A stretch of DNA of 64,000 nt, taken from Archaeoglobus sp. JdFR-27. Lineage in GTDB: Archaea; Halobacteriota; Archaeoglobi; Archaeoglobales; Archaeoglobaceae. Location of the stretch: assembly GCA_002011235.1 (NCBI GenBank), contig MTMO01000055.1:1-64000 (forward strand), read 5' to 3'. Every line of letters begins with the position of its first letter. Position 1 is the first letter of the stretch. Below the pieces are notes generated by a model. It did not search any database. It was not told where the DNA came from and saw nothing but the letters and a program-made list of their open reading frames with translations. The position numbers and the translations under genes are program-made. Shown here in pieces: positions 50,646-59,271 of the stretch.

Positions 50646-51410
50646 TTAATCAACTCGTATTTCTAAAGGAGAAGAGAGTAAGCTATCCTTTAAAAGCTTT
50701 TCAAAAAATTTCTCATCCCTTAAAACTGCTCTGGCAGCCGAGACAAGTTTCGCTCCGCTTTCAAGCATCTTTTTAGCTGAATAAACATCGATGACAGAAT
50801 TATTACCTATTGTTAAGATTTCCTTTGAGACTTCATTAATGAGTTCAAAGTCCGCATTACCACCTAGTATCATGGCATCAACGTGGAGCATGAGACATCC
50901 CGCCTCTTTCAACTCTCTAGTAAGTTCACAATAGTCTAAAGGAAGTCCACCTCTTATCTTTACACACGTTGGGCAGATCTTAGATGTTTTTTTAACGATT
51001 GATATCAGTCTGGGACGTTCTTTTAGCAGTTCCTGTCCGCATCCTATTTCCACAAACTCAGGCTGTCTGCAGTGGGCATTGATTTCGATTATTCCTCCAT
51101 ATTCGCTAACAAGCTTTGCTGTTTTCAAGTAACCTTTTTCGCTTGCAGATCTCACATTTACAGCGAAAACTCCATCGTATGCCTTAATCAACCCTTCAAT
51201 CTCAGTTTTTACCCCTTTAAGCGGATCTTCAAAGATGAACTCTCTTCTACCCCTTTTTACAGCTTTCTTTGAGGCTTCCATAGATTCTTCATCCACACTA
51301 AATCCCCCAAGAATAACCATGCCAGCCGGAAATTTCGAGCAGAACTTGTGATCGTTAATCCCAGCCATCGCAGAGAGGACGAGTCTATTTCTGAATTTTA
51401 CCATTTTCAT
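50646..51410 (-). CDS. Dihydrouridine synthase-like TIM-barrel protein (archaeal nifR3-related)
   Basis: A 254-residue TIM barrel. Seen are VLSAMAGINDHKFC at the start, GIIEINAHCRQPEFVEIGCGQELLKERP (the position of the Dus catalytic Cys is QPEFVEIGCG), KIRGGLPL, and IGNNSVIDVYSAKKMLESGAKLVSAARAVL at the phosphate-binding end. This fits the archaeal TIGR00736 type related to tRNA-dihydrouridine synthases and lacks the extra RNA-binding C-terminal domain, so tRNA modification is not certain; FMN binding is likely. Start is the first or the third codon (Met). Confidence 0.83.
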   Translation of the reverse strand: MKMVKFRNRLVLSAMAGINDHKFCSKFPAGMVILGGFSVDEESMEASKKAVKRGRREFIFEDPLKGVKTEIEGLIKAYDGVFAVNVRSASEKGYLKTAKLVSEYGGIIEINAHCRQPEFVEIGCGQELLKERPRLISIVKKTSKICPTCVKIRGGLPLDYCELTRELKEAGCLMLHVDAMILGGNADFELINEVSKEILTIGNNSVIDVYSAKKMLESGAKLVSAARAVLRDEKFFEKLLKDSLLSSPLEIRVD

Positions 51411-51447
51411 AGCTAATTTCCAAATTTACGCCTCAATTTTCAATCCT

Positions 51448-52332
51448 TCAATCAATGCTCTCGAATCTTAGCTCCGATAGTCTAAGCCTACCATCGAAGA
51501 CCCTCGAAGCGCTCCCAGCCATGTAAGCAATTTTGCCATTGAATTCGACGATTAGACCTCCACCTTTCGTGACAACTCTCACAGGTTCCCTAACCAATCC
51601 CAGTTGTACCGAGACAAAAGCAGCAGCAACGCTTCCAGTTCCACAGCTGAGTGTTTCCTCCTCCACACCCCTCTCATACGTTCTTATCTTTATCTCGTTC
51701 GTTGATAGCAGACTAACAAAATTAACATTCGTACCCTCTGGAAAAATCTCATTGTACCTAATTTTCCTTGCAATAGGAACAATATCGAGATTCTCCAGCT
51801 CTTTTTCATCAACAAAGATTACCACATGTGGTACTCCGGAGTTTACCGCGTAGATTTCAAACTCCCTTCCATTCACATCAAATTTATCCCCCCATAATTG
51901 ATGCACACCTACCGCAGGAATTTCTTCAGCTGAGGTTTTAACCTCTCCCATGTTAACCTTAACCATATAACTTTCCGCTTTTTCGACCCAGAGTTCTAAT
52001 ACCCCTACAACAGTTTCGACTCTGATCTTTCCAGGCTTCGCATATCCTTCCTCAACCAGATATCGGGAGAAGCACCTTATACCATTCCCGCACATCGCAG
52101 CCTCGCTTCCATCGCTGTTAAAGTATCTGAACTTGGCATCCGCTATACTGGATTTCTGAACGAACAGGGCCCCATCTGCTCCAACACCAAATCTCCTATC
52201 ACATACAGCCTTAACAAATTCTGGTTTTTTCTTTTCTGGTACCAATTCACCGTCAAATTCATCGAAAAGGATGAAATCATTTCCATTGCCGTGCATTTTT
52301 GCGAACTCGATGGAATCGGCCAAGCTAACCAC
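51448..52332 (-). CDS. dapF: Diaminopimelate epimerase
   Basis: A 294-residue enzyme converting LL- to meso-diaminopimelate in lysine biosynthesis. The two catalytic cysteines are visible in EAAMCGNGIRCFSRYL and EEETLSCGTGSVAAAFV; FAKMHGNGNDFILFDEFDG opens the protein and YERGVEEETL precedes the second Cys. An archaeal proteome without a peptidoglycan wall uses this for lysine. It is 10 bases after pyrF on the same strand; no other lysine genes are near. Confidence 0.96.
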   Translation of the reverse strand: MVSLADSIEFAKMHGNGNDFILFDEFDGELVPEKKKPEFVKAVCDRRFGVGADGALFVQKSSIADAKFRYFNSDGSEAAMCGNGIRCFSRYLVEEGYAKPGKIRVETVVGVLELWVEKAESYMVKVNMGEVKTSAEEIPAVGVHQLWGDKFDVNGREFEIYAVNSGVPHVVIFVDEKELENLDIVPIARKIRYNEIFPEGTNVNFVSLLSTNEIKIRTYERGVEEETLSCGTGSVAAAFVSVQLGLVREPVRVVTKGGGLIVEFNGKIAYMAGSASRVFDGRLRLSELRFESID

Positions 52333-52342
52333 CTCAACTAAA

Positions 52343-52972
52343 TCATTTCAACAATTCATAGATTTTTTTTGCTTCCTTTTTAGGATCTTTAGCCAGGTAA
52401 ATGCTCCTTCCAACGATGATATAATCCACCAATTCTTTAATATCTTCAATCCTACCCCCTTGCACTCCAACACCTGGGCAGATGACTTTCAGATCTCCAA
52501 CAATTTCTCTCAGCTCTCTAACCCTTTCTGGCCTTGTTGCAGGAGCGATTATGCCGTCACAGCCTATATCCTTTGCAAGCACAGCAATAGAGTTCGACAC
52601 CTTTTGGAGGAACTCCACCCCACCAGGACTTGAAAGTTCTGTAACAACATAGACCTCACCGCCATATTCTCCTGCAACATCCTTTACTGCCCTCAATGTA
52701 TCGCTTCCAGCAAAACCATGGCATATAACGGCAAAAGCTCCATTCTCAAAGGCCATTCTTGAAATAAGAGAGCTCGTATATGGAATATCAGAAATTTTAA
52801 AGTCGGCAATTACCTTTTTGAACTTGGAAAGTTTCTTTATTACATCCACCCCTGCAGAAAGAACCAATGGATAGTTTACCTTTATAAGATTGATCCATTC
52901 TGCAGTCTTCTCCGCAATCTCAAAAGCCTTTTTTTCATCCATCACATCGAGAGCTAAAATCAAACCCACCAT
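52343..52972 (-). CDS. pyrF: Orotidine 5'-phosphate decarboxylase
   Basis: A 209-residue TIM barrel of the short archaeal type. Catalytic Asp-Lys-Asp stretch is [15 protein letters not shown] near residue 75, preceded by LALDVMD and [28 protein letters not shown] and [15 protein letters not shown] form the phosphate site. It makes UMP in pyrimidine synthesis. Followed by dapF at 10 bases, and preceded by a different operon. Confidence 0.96.
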   Translation of the reverse strand: MVGLILALDVMDEKKAFEIAEKTAEWINLIKVNYPLVLSAGVDVIKKLSKFKKVIADFKISDIPYTSSLISRMAFENGAFAVICHGFAGSDTLRAVKDVAGEYGGEVYVVTELSSPGGVEFLQKVSNSIAVLAKDIGCDGIIAPATRPERVRELREIVGDLKVICPGVGVQGGRIEDIKELVDYIIVGRSIYLAKDPKKEAKKIYELLK

Positions 52973-53002
52973 ACGAATCTCCTTATTTCTTAATACCTAA
53001 AA

Positions 53003-54823
53003 TCAAACATATTTCGAATAAATCGTCGGGAAGAGTTGTGGATTTCCTGGAATGGAGAGAGCTGCGTTGTACTCCTCCATGAAGTTCGGATCCGTGCTAA
53101 GATCGAAATACGTCATGATCTTTGCTATCTTCTCCGTTAACTTTCTTTTGCTTTCGGAGGTTAGAGCAATATATGCTCCTGCAAGTGCTCCGTTTCCTAT
53201 CTGAAGGACTTCTGCATTGGGAAATTCTGGGAAAAGGCCAATCGTAAAGGAGTTTTCAATATCAATGTAGTAGCCAAACGCCCCAGCGATGTAAAACCTC
53301 ATGATGTCTTCTATGTCCAATCCCGCTTTTTTCAGCAAAACACTCATACCAGCACAAACGGCAGCCTTGGACATTACCAAGGTGTCTATATCCTTCTGTG
53401 TGAAAACGATGTCCTTACCAGTTGATGTTTTCTCCGCTTCGACGACCAAGTATTCCTTACCATCGTCCCCCTCTCTGACCCTTGGATTTTTCTGAAGACT
53501 TCCTGTAAAGTCCACAATTCCGTTTTTGAAGAGTTCTGCTAAAAGATCAATAAGCCCACTACCGCAGATGCTTGCAGGCTTTACATTCCCGATTACCGTG
53601 TACTCTGGTTCTTCATTTGGATCATTTATTTTAACGTGATCGATCGCTCCTTCTACCGCTCTGCTCCCGTTCTTTATCTCGTATCCTTCGAAAGCTGGGC
53701 CTGAGGCGACGGATGTTGAGATGAACCATCCTTCACTCCCTATGACGATCTCACCATTCGTTCCCAGATCGACCATAAGGGATATCTCGTTGGAATTTGC
53801 GATGCCTGACGTCAGGATGTCCCCAACGATGTCTCCTCCCACATATTTCCCCACAGGTGGAAGTCCAAAAACGTTTGCATTAGGATGTACACTCAACCCT
53901 AGATCCTTTGCCCCTGCAACAAAGGGTTTTCTCTCCAGTTTTGGTTCTGATGTTTCAAAGAGATATTCTACATCCCTTTTGAAGAAAAAGTGAGTCATTA
54001 AAGTGTTACCTGAGATCGCTACGTCGTATATCTTCTCTGAAGGAAAATCACCCATTATCTTACCTATCAGCTTGTTAAGAGTGGATATAATCGATTTCTG
54101 GAGTATATTCAATCCATCTTTTCTGCTTCTAGCAAATTCGACCCTCGAAAGGACCTCCTCACCGTATATTATCTGGCCATTGTAGTCAGAGGTTACATCT
54201 ACAATCCTGCCATCTCTCAGATCGATTAGAGATACTACGACAGTTGTTGTCCCAACATCAACTGCAATTCCAAAAACTTCGTCTCTTGTATCCCCTTCTT
54301 CAACCTCCATCACCTCATTATTCCTCAAAACAAGAGTTAAATCTCCTTCTTCAATCTCAGGATTAAAGATGAGTTTATACCCCTTCTGAGATACGATTTC
54401 AGGAAGAAATGCATCTTCATAAAATTCCTTTCTCACCAATGGCTTTAAGTCCTTCTCCTTCACTATAAACTCTGCGAGAATTTGCTGCTTCTCTAACCTA
54501 GATTCTACAGGAATGAAAACCTGAACATCGGTAAGAATTCGTGATTGACAGGCAAGTATCGCATTTTCACCTTTTTTTATGAATTTCTCATGGGGTTCTG
54601 GATTCTTTTCAACTTCTCCCTTTTCAAGCACCACCTTACACTTTCCACAACTTCCTTTTCCGCCACAAATGCTTCTTATACCTTCTCCAGCCTCTTGGGC
54701 AGCCCCTAGAATTGTAGAATATTTTTTAACCTTCAACCTTTTACCAGAGGGGAGAAAAGTAACGTTCACATTTACAGCATCCTGTGAATCTCCAGAGTGT
54801 TCAGAACTATCACTTTGTGACAT
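53003..54823 (-). CDS. RACo-like reductive activator of corrinoid proteins (2Fe-2S ferredoxin plus ASKHA ATPase)
   Basis: A 606-residue protein. Residues 17-110 are a plant-type [2Fe-2S] ferredoxin (GIRSICGGKGSCGKCKVVLEKG and ILACQ as ligands), followed by a linker and a DUF4445 ASKHA ATPase domain: FGIAVDVGTTTVVVSLIDL, then LMVDLGTNGEIVIGSE and FYIAGAFGYYIDIE. Such proteins (RACo, RamA-like group) reactivate Co(II) corrinoids in methyltransferases and the acetyl-CoA decarbonylase complex. The partner is not in the window. The first 16 residues are a low-complexity serine tail. Divergent from the deacetylase-fold gene. Confidence 0.9.
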   Translation of the reverse strand: MSQSDSSEHSGDSQDAVNVNVTFLPSGKRLKVKKYSTILGAAQEAGEGIRSICGGKGSCGKCKVVLEKGEVEKNPEPHEKFIKKGENAILACQSRILTDVQVFIPVESRLEKQQILAEFIVKEKDLKPLVRKEFYEDAFLPEIVSQKGYKLIFNPEIEEGDLTLVLRNNEVMEVEEGDTRDEVFGIAVDVGTTTVVVSLIDLRDGRIVDVTSDYNGQIIYGEEVLSRVEFARSRKDGLNILQKSIISTLNKLIGKIMGDFPSEKIYDVAISGNTLMTHFFFKRDVEYLFETSEPKLERKPFVAGAKDLGLSVHPNANVFGLPPVGKYVGGDIVGDILTSGIANSNEISLMVDLGTNGEIVIGSEGWFISTSVASGPAFEGYEIKNGSRAVEGAIDHVKINDPNEEPEYTVIGNVKPASICGSGLIDLLAELFKNGIVDFTGSLQKNPRVREGDDGKEYLVVEAEKTSTGKDIVFTQKDIDTLVMSKAAVCAGMSVLLKKAGLDIEDIMRFYIAGAFGYYIDIENSFTIGLFPEFPNAEVLQIGNGALAGAYIALTSESKRKLTEKIAKIMTYFDLSTDPNFMEEYNAALSIPGNPQLFPTIYSKYV

Positions 54824-54874
54824 GCAAAGACATCTCTACAAAAAATGATATTTAGGAGTTTCTACAAAGAGTGA

Positions 54875-55675
54875 GTGATGAGATTTGCGATCGTTTATTC
54901 TCCAGAGATAAAAGAGACGAATCTAGCGATTTCGAGAAGGCTGATTGGTTTTGAGAGGGCAATCAAAAACTTCAACATTGAATACATCAAACCAGAGACC
55001 TTTGAATTCGATGAAAGAATCCTTTACGAAATTCATAGTAGGGAAATGATCGAAAAGGTAAGGAGATTTTTCGCCTCCTCTTCAACTTTTAGATCTGCCT
55101 GGGCAGTTTATACAGCTGCCAAACTCTTGAGAGATTTTGATTTTGTATTTGTTCCAACATCTGGAACTGGGCACAGCGCCATGAGAGACAGATTCAAAGG
55201 ATATTCATTTCTTAATGATGTTAATATCGCCATCAAGGTTCTTAGAGAATCTGGCTTCAAAAAAATCTCCATTTTAGATACCGACACCCATCATGGAGAA
55301 GGGGTTTTTGAGTATATAACCTACGACCGGGATTCGATGTATTTCTGTTTCTGTGGAAGAACCGGGAGATCTTCTAACGGTAGAAAGATTTGTTTTGGAT
55401 TTGAAAATGAGGAGGAATACTTGAAAAATATCAGAGATGCTTTGAAAGCAATGGAGAATTTTTCGACAGAAGTGCTTATCTGGTATGTTGGCCAAGATGC
55501 ACATGAGGGTGAGCTATCAGATTTAAACCTCTCTACAGAATGCTTCAGGAAAATAACAGAGCAAATCAAGGAGAAGATTGAAAGGGTCAAGACACTCATA
55601 ATTCTATCTGGAGGTTCGAGTGAAGAAGTAACGGAGGAGCTAACTAATGCAATTTTAACGACCTTATCTGAGTGA
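54875..55675 (+). CDS. Divergent histone deacetylase-fold protein
   Basis: A 266-residue protein, shorter than typical family members (about 350). The metal site is kept: ISILDTDTHHGEGVFEYITYD (Asp and His ligands) and VGQDAHEGELSD (Asp ligand). The charge-relay pair GHHA is changed to TGTGHSAMRDR, so only one of two histidines remains, and the FCYLNN segment reads YSFLNDVNIAIK. This suggests altered chemistry or a different amide substrate. It is the second such protein in the window after 14.1 kb. GTGAGTG/ATG region: GAGTGAG precedes ATG at 54875 or the following Met. Confidence 0.82.
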   Translation: MMRFAIVYSPEIKETNLAISRRLIGFERAIKNFNIEYIKPETFEFDERILYEIHSREMIEKVRRFFASSSTFRSAWAVYTAAKLLRDFDFVFVPTSGTGHSAMRDRFKGYSFLNDVNIAIKVLRESGFKKISILDTDTHHGEGVFEYITYDRDSMYFCFCGRTGRSSNGRKICFGFENEEEYLKNIRDALKAMENFSTEVLIWYVGQDAHEGELSDLNLSTECFRKITEQIKEKIERVKTLIILSGGSSEEVTEELTNAILTTLSE

Positions 55676-55811
55676 TGTGGCTCTCAAAAAATCTTTTAAC
55701 CGATTTTATCCAAAAATCTCCATCCTACCCTTTACCATTCATCAGATAAGAATAAAAAACCTTAAATTGCAACATGAATAAGAATTAAAGGTGGCTATGG
55801 GGTAGTCTGAG

Positions 55812-56390
55812 GTGATAGTTCTGACAGGAGAACTAATACTCGAGTTTTTAAAAAACTTAGAGAACCATTTGAGAAATTTAAGGGAGGAATTGGACATTTC
55901 TCAGGTTGAAGAACTCATAACTTCAATCAATTCATCAAAGAACATATTCATAATGGGTGCTGGGAGAAGTGGTTTTGTTGCCAAAGCCTTTGCAATGAGA
56001 CTGATGCATCTTGGCTATTCGGTTTATGTGGTTGGAGAGACAGTTACTCCAAAGATAAAGAAAGATGACTTACTTATTGCCATCTCTGGTTCTGGTGAGA
56101 CGAGTTCTGTGATTAACGTAGCAATGAAAGCGAAATCCATGGTTGGATCCAAAGTTGCAGCCCTCACCAGCAATAAAAATTCGAGCCTTGCCAGGCTCAG
56201 TGACGTTGTAGTGACTCTAAAAGGAAAAGTTAAAACGGAGAAGGATGAGAAAATCTCAAAGCTTGCCCCTCTCGGGACGATGTTCGAGCTAACCTCATTG
56301 ATATTTCTCGACGCTCTTGTTGCAGAGCTTTTGAACATGAAAGGACTCGACGAAGAGGATCTTAAAGAAAGGCATGCGATACTTGAGTAG
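55812..56390 (+). CDS. hxlB: 6-phospho-3-hexuloisomerase
   Basis: A 192-residue SIS-domain protein. Conserved KNIFIMGAGRSGFVAKAFAMRLMHLG, then DDLLIAISGSGETSSVINVAMKAK and APLGTMFELTSLIFLDALVAEL match PHI, which isomerises arabino-3-hexulose-6-phosphate and fructose-6-phosphate in the ribulose monophosphate pathway (in archaea used to make pentoses). The start is a GTG within AGGTGATAG, upstream of which GGGGT may serve as Shine-Dalgarno. The partner HPS is not adjacent. Followed by an M42 peptidase 11 bases downstream. Confidence 0.92.
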   Translation: MIVLTGELILEFLKNLENHLRNLREELDISQVEELITSINSSKNIFIMGAGRSGFVAKAFAMRLMHLGYSVYVVGETVTPKIKKDDLLIAISGSGETSSVINVAMKAKSMVGSKVAALTSNKNSSLARLSDVVVTLKGKVKTEKDEKISKLAPLGTMFELTSLIFLDALVAELLNMKGLDEEDLKERHAILE

Positions 56391-56401
56391 GAGGTGTTAG
56401 T

Positions 56402-57460
56402 GTGGATGTGAATAACGCAAAGGAGCTGCTCAGGAAGCTGAGCGATTCCCATGGTGTGAGTGGATTTGAAGATGAAATTAGAGAGGTAATAAGAGAGGAG
56501 CTTGAGGATTTTGTGGATGAGATTAAAGTCGATTCGATGGGAAATTTTATTTGCATAAAAAACGGCGGTAACCTCGAGCTAATGGTCGCTTCCCACATCG
56601 ATGAGATAGGATTTATAGTGAAATACATCGATGACAAGGGTTTTATAAGATTTTCAACCCTCGGTGGTTGGTTTGATCAGACTGTTCTGAACCAGAGAGC
56701 GATTCTGCATGGGGAGAAGGGGAAAGTTTACGGCGTTCTGGGATGCAAACCACCCCATCTAATGAAGGATGAGGAGAGAAAGAAGGTAATTGAGCTTAGA
56801 GACATGTTTATAGACATTGGGGCCTCATCCAAGGATGAGGTTATTCAGATGGGAATAGACGTGGGGACTCCAATAACCTTGGATAGAGAATTCAGGGAGC
56901 TCGCAGGAAACAGAGTCACTGGAAAAGCATTCGACAATAGAGCGGGTGTAGCGATGATGATAGGAGCGATAAAGCAAACAAAGAGCGATGCAACGATCTA
57001 TGCAGTTGGAACCGTTCAGGAGGAGGTGGGGCTTAAGGGAGCGAGAACTTCCGCTTTCGCAATAGAGCCTGATGCTGCAATAGCAACAGACGTCTGTGTT
57101 GCTGCAGACTTTCCGGGAGCAGAGTCTGCTTACATGGATGTTAAGCTTGGAGGTGGACCGGCGATAACCGTGGTAGATGCCTCAGGAAGGGGCCTTATAG
57201 CCTCAAAAAAGGTTATAAGCTGGCTTAAAACTTCAGCTGAGAAGTATGAGATTCCCTATCAGATGGAGGTTGCCGATGGTGGAACTACAGATGCCACAGC
57301 CATCCATCTGACCAAATCCGGGATTCCAGCAGGTGTTGTTAGCGTTCCTGCAAGATACATCCATTCTCCGGTTGAGGTTTTGGATCTTAACGATCTCGTG
57401 AATGGATCAAAGCTGGTTGCTGCTTCACTTGAGACAGCAAAAGAATATTTCAGGAAGTAA
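56402..57460 (+). CDS. M42 family metallopeptidase (TET-like aminopeptidase)
   Basis: A 352-residue di-metal aminopeptidase of M42. Metal ligands and motifs in order: VASHIDEIGF (His), GKAFDNRAGVAMM (Asp bridging), TVQEEVGLKGA (general base and Glu), AIATDVCVAADFPG (Asp) and ARYIHSPVEVL (His). These proteins form tetrahedral particles that cut peptides released by the proteasome. Start is GTG at 56402 after GGAGGTGTTA. Likely cotranscribed with hxlB, without an obvious link. Confidence 0.94.
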   Translation: MDVNNAKELLRKLSDSHGVSGFEDEIREVIREELEDFVDEIKVDSMGNFICIKNGGNLELMVASHIDEIGFIVKYIDDKGFIRFSTLGGWFDQTVLNQRAILHGEKGKVYGVLGCKPPHLMKDEERKKVIELRDMFIDIGASSKDEVIQMGIDVGTPITLDREFRELAGNRVTGKAFDNRAGVAMMIGAIKQTKSDATIYAVGTVQEEVGLKGARTSAFAIEPDAAIATDVCVAADFPGAESAYMDVKLGGGPAITVVDASGRGLIASKKVISWLKTSAEKYEIPYQMEVADGGTTDATAIHLTKSGIPAGVVSVPARYIHSPVEVLDLNDLVNGSKLVAASLETAKEYFRK

Positions 57461-57470
57461 GTTTTTGAGA

Positions 57471-57517
57471 TTTATTTGAATTTATTTGAGTTTATTTGAG
57501 TTTATTTGAATTTATTC
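57471..57517. repeat. Four and a half copies of a 10-bp tandem repeat
   Basis: TTTATTTGAA, TTTATTTGAG, TTTATTTGAG, TTTATTTGAA follow each other from 57471 to 57510, with a partial fifth (TTTATTC). It lies just after the M42 peptidase stop. It is followed by T-rich sequence, where termination is likely. Confidence 0.9.
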
Positions 57518-57873
57518 CTTTTTTTCTGTTTTTTATATGGGCACTTAATGAGAAGAGTACAATAAAATGAGGATGCTTTCAGAATCATTAATTTTTATCT
57601 GTTTTCTTACAACTTCAAATCATCAACGAACAAAGCTGAACCAACCCCAAATGCGACTTAGCTGATAGTAACAGATTGCAAGCCACTTTTATAACAGATA
57701 TAACCCCTAGTTGCACCTTCTTATTCCACCCTCACATCTTTTTTATAACCTTTTAACTCTTAATTCTTTTAGATGGAACTCTTTCAATAAAATTAGGTGA
57801 GATCTGATGCAAACATCTTGAGTTCATTAAATCAACCACTAAGTTTATTTTTACGTTGATACAAGTTTTAAGA
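57518..57873. other. Gene-free stretch after the M42 peptidase
   Basis: No protein-coding frame or RNA gene was recognised. T-runs at 57518-57535 are consistent with an archaeal terminator. TAACAGAT occurs twice (near 57670 and 57693), with a TTATA-ACAGA-TATAA inverted repeat. A TATA-like TTTATTTTTA near 57843-57852 probably serves the gene at 57874. Confidence 0.4.
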
Positions 57874-58062
57874 ATGAGAATTCTCGTTTGTCCCGTTTGC
57901 AAGTCAACAAATGTTGAGATGGATGCGGGTGGTTACACAGGAAAGTACCACTGCAAGAAATGTGGTTACGTTGGATCTTTAATCTTAGAGATGGATGAGG
58001 GAGAGCTTAGGGAGATCATAGAGGCGGAAAAATTAAAGGATAAAGATGCGAAAAATTTGTAA
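57874..58062 (+). CDS. Small zinc-ribbon protein
   Basis: From the ATG at 57874 (the track's start at 57856 adds six residues) the 62-residue protein begins MRILVCPVCKSTNVEMDAGG and continues YHCKKCGYVGSLILEMDE. Two CxxC knuckles (CPVC and CKKC) form a zinc ribbon; the C-terminal half is a charged helix. Such proteins are common and mostly uncharacterised; some bind RNA or ribosomes. It is 63 bases ahead of the RibBA-like gene with its own promoter. Confidence 0.85.
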   Translation: MRILVCPVCKSTNVEMDAGGYTGKYHCKKCGYVGSLILEMDEGELREIIEAEKLKDKDAKNL

Positions 58063-58094
58063 TGAATTAACATTATTGAGAATCTTCTCAAAAA

Positions 58095-58103
58095 TTATAA
58101 ATA
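58095..58103 (+). promoter_or_regulatory. TATA box of the RibBA-like gene (leaderless)
   Basis: TTATAAATA lies 27 bases before the ATG at 58126 and no Shine-Dalgarno is present, so the transcript is predicted to start at or next to the ATG. Confidence 0.55.
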
Positions 58104-58125
58104 CATTCACATTCAACAAACTCCC

Positions 58126-59268
58126 ATGTCATTGCCCGACATTATCGATTCAAAAAGGATTTGCGTGATTACTGACGATCAAAAAGCTGTTCTCTCCTTT
58201 CCTGCAGAAAAAATTGGATCAAATGAAATTGCTTTCCTCATGAAAAACTGTGATGAGTTAAGACTTGCGATCCCTTGGAATACCATTTCAAGACTTGGCT
58301 TGAATAGATTTCGTTTTTATGGTGAGAACTCTATCCCCGTGGATTTCAAAAAAAACGGGGTTTCTGCCGAAGAGAAGGCTTGGTTCATAAGGAACCTCGT
58401 GATGGGGAAGATTGCTATTGAAGATATCGTTTACCCAGGCAGAATCTTTGTAGAAGAGGCAAAAGAGGGTGGAGTTCTCGAAAGACCTGGATTTGGTGAG
58501 GCATCCCTCGACGTTGCGAGGATGTTGGGTTTCATCCCAGCAAGTGTTTATTCAAACCTAATGACTCCTTCAGGAGAAATTGCAAATGTGGAGTATGCTG
58601 TAAGGTTTGCTGATGAACATAACCTTCCGGTGATCAAAATTAAGGACCTCATCTTCTACAGACTTAAAAATGAGAAACTCGTTGAGAGGGCAGTCGAGGC
58701 AACTCTTCCAACCAAATTCTACGGTGTTTTCAAAGCTGTCGGCTACAAAACTCCCATTGGAGAGATAATAGCCCTTGTTAAAGGTGAGGTTTCAGAGGGA
58801 GAAACACTTGTGAGGATCCACTCGGAATGCCTTACAGGAGATGTTTTTCATTCATTAAGATGTGATTGTGGAGATCAACTGGAGAATGCACTAAAAATAA
58901 TCGACAAAGCTGGAAAAGGTGTTTTAATTTACATGAGAGGGCATGAAGGAAGGGGTATTGGGCTGATCAACAAGCTCATGGCATACAGACTTCAGGAGGA
59001 GGGAAAAGACACGGTCGAAGCTAACATCGAACTCGGATTTCCACCTGATTTAAGGAGTTATGGAATTTCCGCACAAATACTAATGGATTTGGGCGTAAAG
59101 AACATAGTCTTGATGACGAACAACCCCTTAAAAATTGAGGAACTCAAGAAATACGACTTCAATGTTAAGAGAATGGAGATAGAGGTTGAACCTTCTTCAG
59201 AAAATCTAGACTATCTAAGAACAAAGAAAGAAAAGATGGGGCATTTGATTTGCAGGATCAATCTTTAG
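58126..59268 (+). CDS. RibBA-like protein: GTP cyclohydrolase II with degenerate DHBP synthase domain
   Basis: A 380-residue fusion. The C-terminal 190 residues are GTP cyclohydrolase II: zinc ligands in SECLTGDVFHSLRCDCGDQL, then YMRGHEGRGIGLINKL and VEANIELGFPPDLRSYG and LMTNNPLKIEEL. The N-terminal half follows the RibB fold (GGVLERPGFGEASLDVARMLGF, LMTPSGEIANVEYAVRFADEH), but the acidic RENEGD loop is absent and the catalytic His of the RGHTEA motif is replaced (RPGFGEA), so DHBP synthase activity is unlikely. Archaea mostly use GTP cyclohydrolase III-type enzymes, so a GCHII here suggests acquisition from bacteria or lineage-specific use in riboflavin or F420 synthesis. Confidence 0.88.
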   Translation: MSLPDIIDSKRICVITDDQKAVLSFPAEKIGSNEIAFLMKNCDELRLAIPWNTISRLGLNRFRFYGENSIPVDFKKNGVSAEEKAWFIRNLVMGKIAIEDIVYPGRIFVEEAKEGGVLERPGFGEASLDVARMLGFIPASVYSNLMTPSGEIANVEYAVRFADEHNLPVIKIKDLIFYRLKNEKLVERAVEATLPTKFYGVFKAVGYKTPIGEIIALVKGEVSEGETLVRIHSECLTGDVFHSLRCDCGDQLENALKIIDKAGKGVLIYMRGHEGRGIGLINKLMAYRLQEEGKDTVEANIELGFPPDLRSYGISAQILMDLGVKNIVLMTNNPLKIEELKKYDFNVKRMEIEVEPSSENLDYLRTKKEKMGHLICRINL

Positions 59269-59271
59269 TGA

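Noticed and set aside
57518-57873. Possible small protein or RNA in the gap before the zinc-ribbon gene
   Set aside because: Short frames on either strand lack ribosome binding sites and recognisable sequence; no tRNA-like TTCGA arm or stable fold was apparent by eye.
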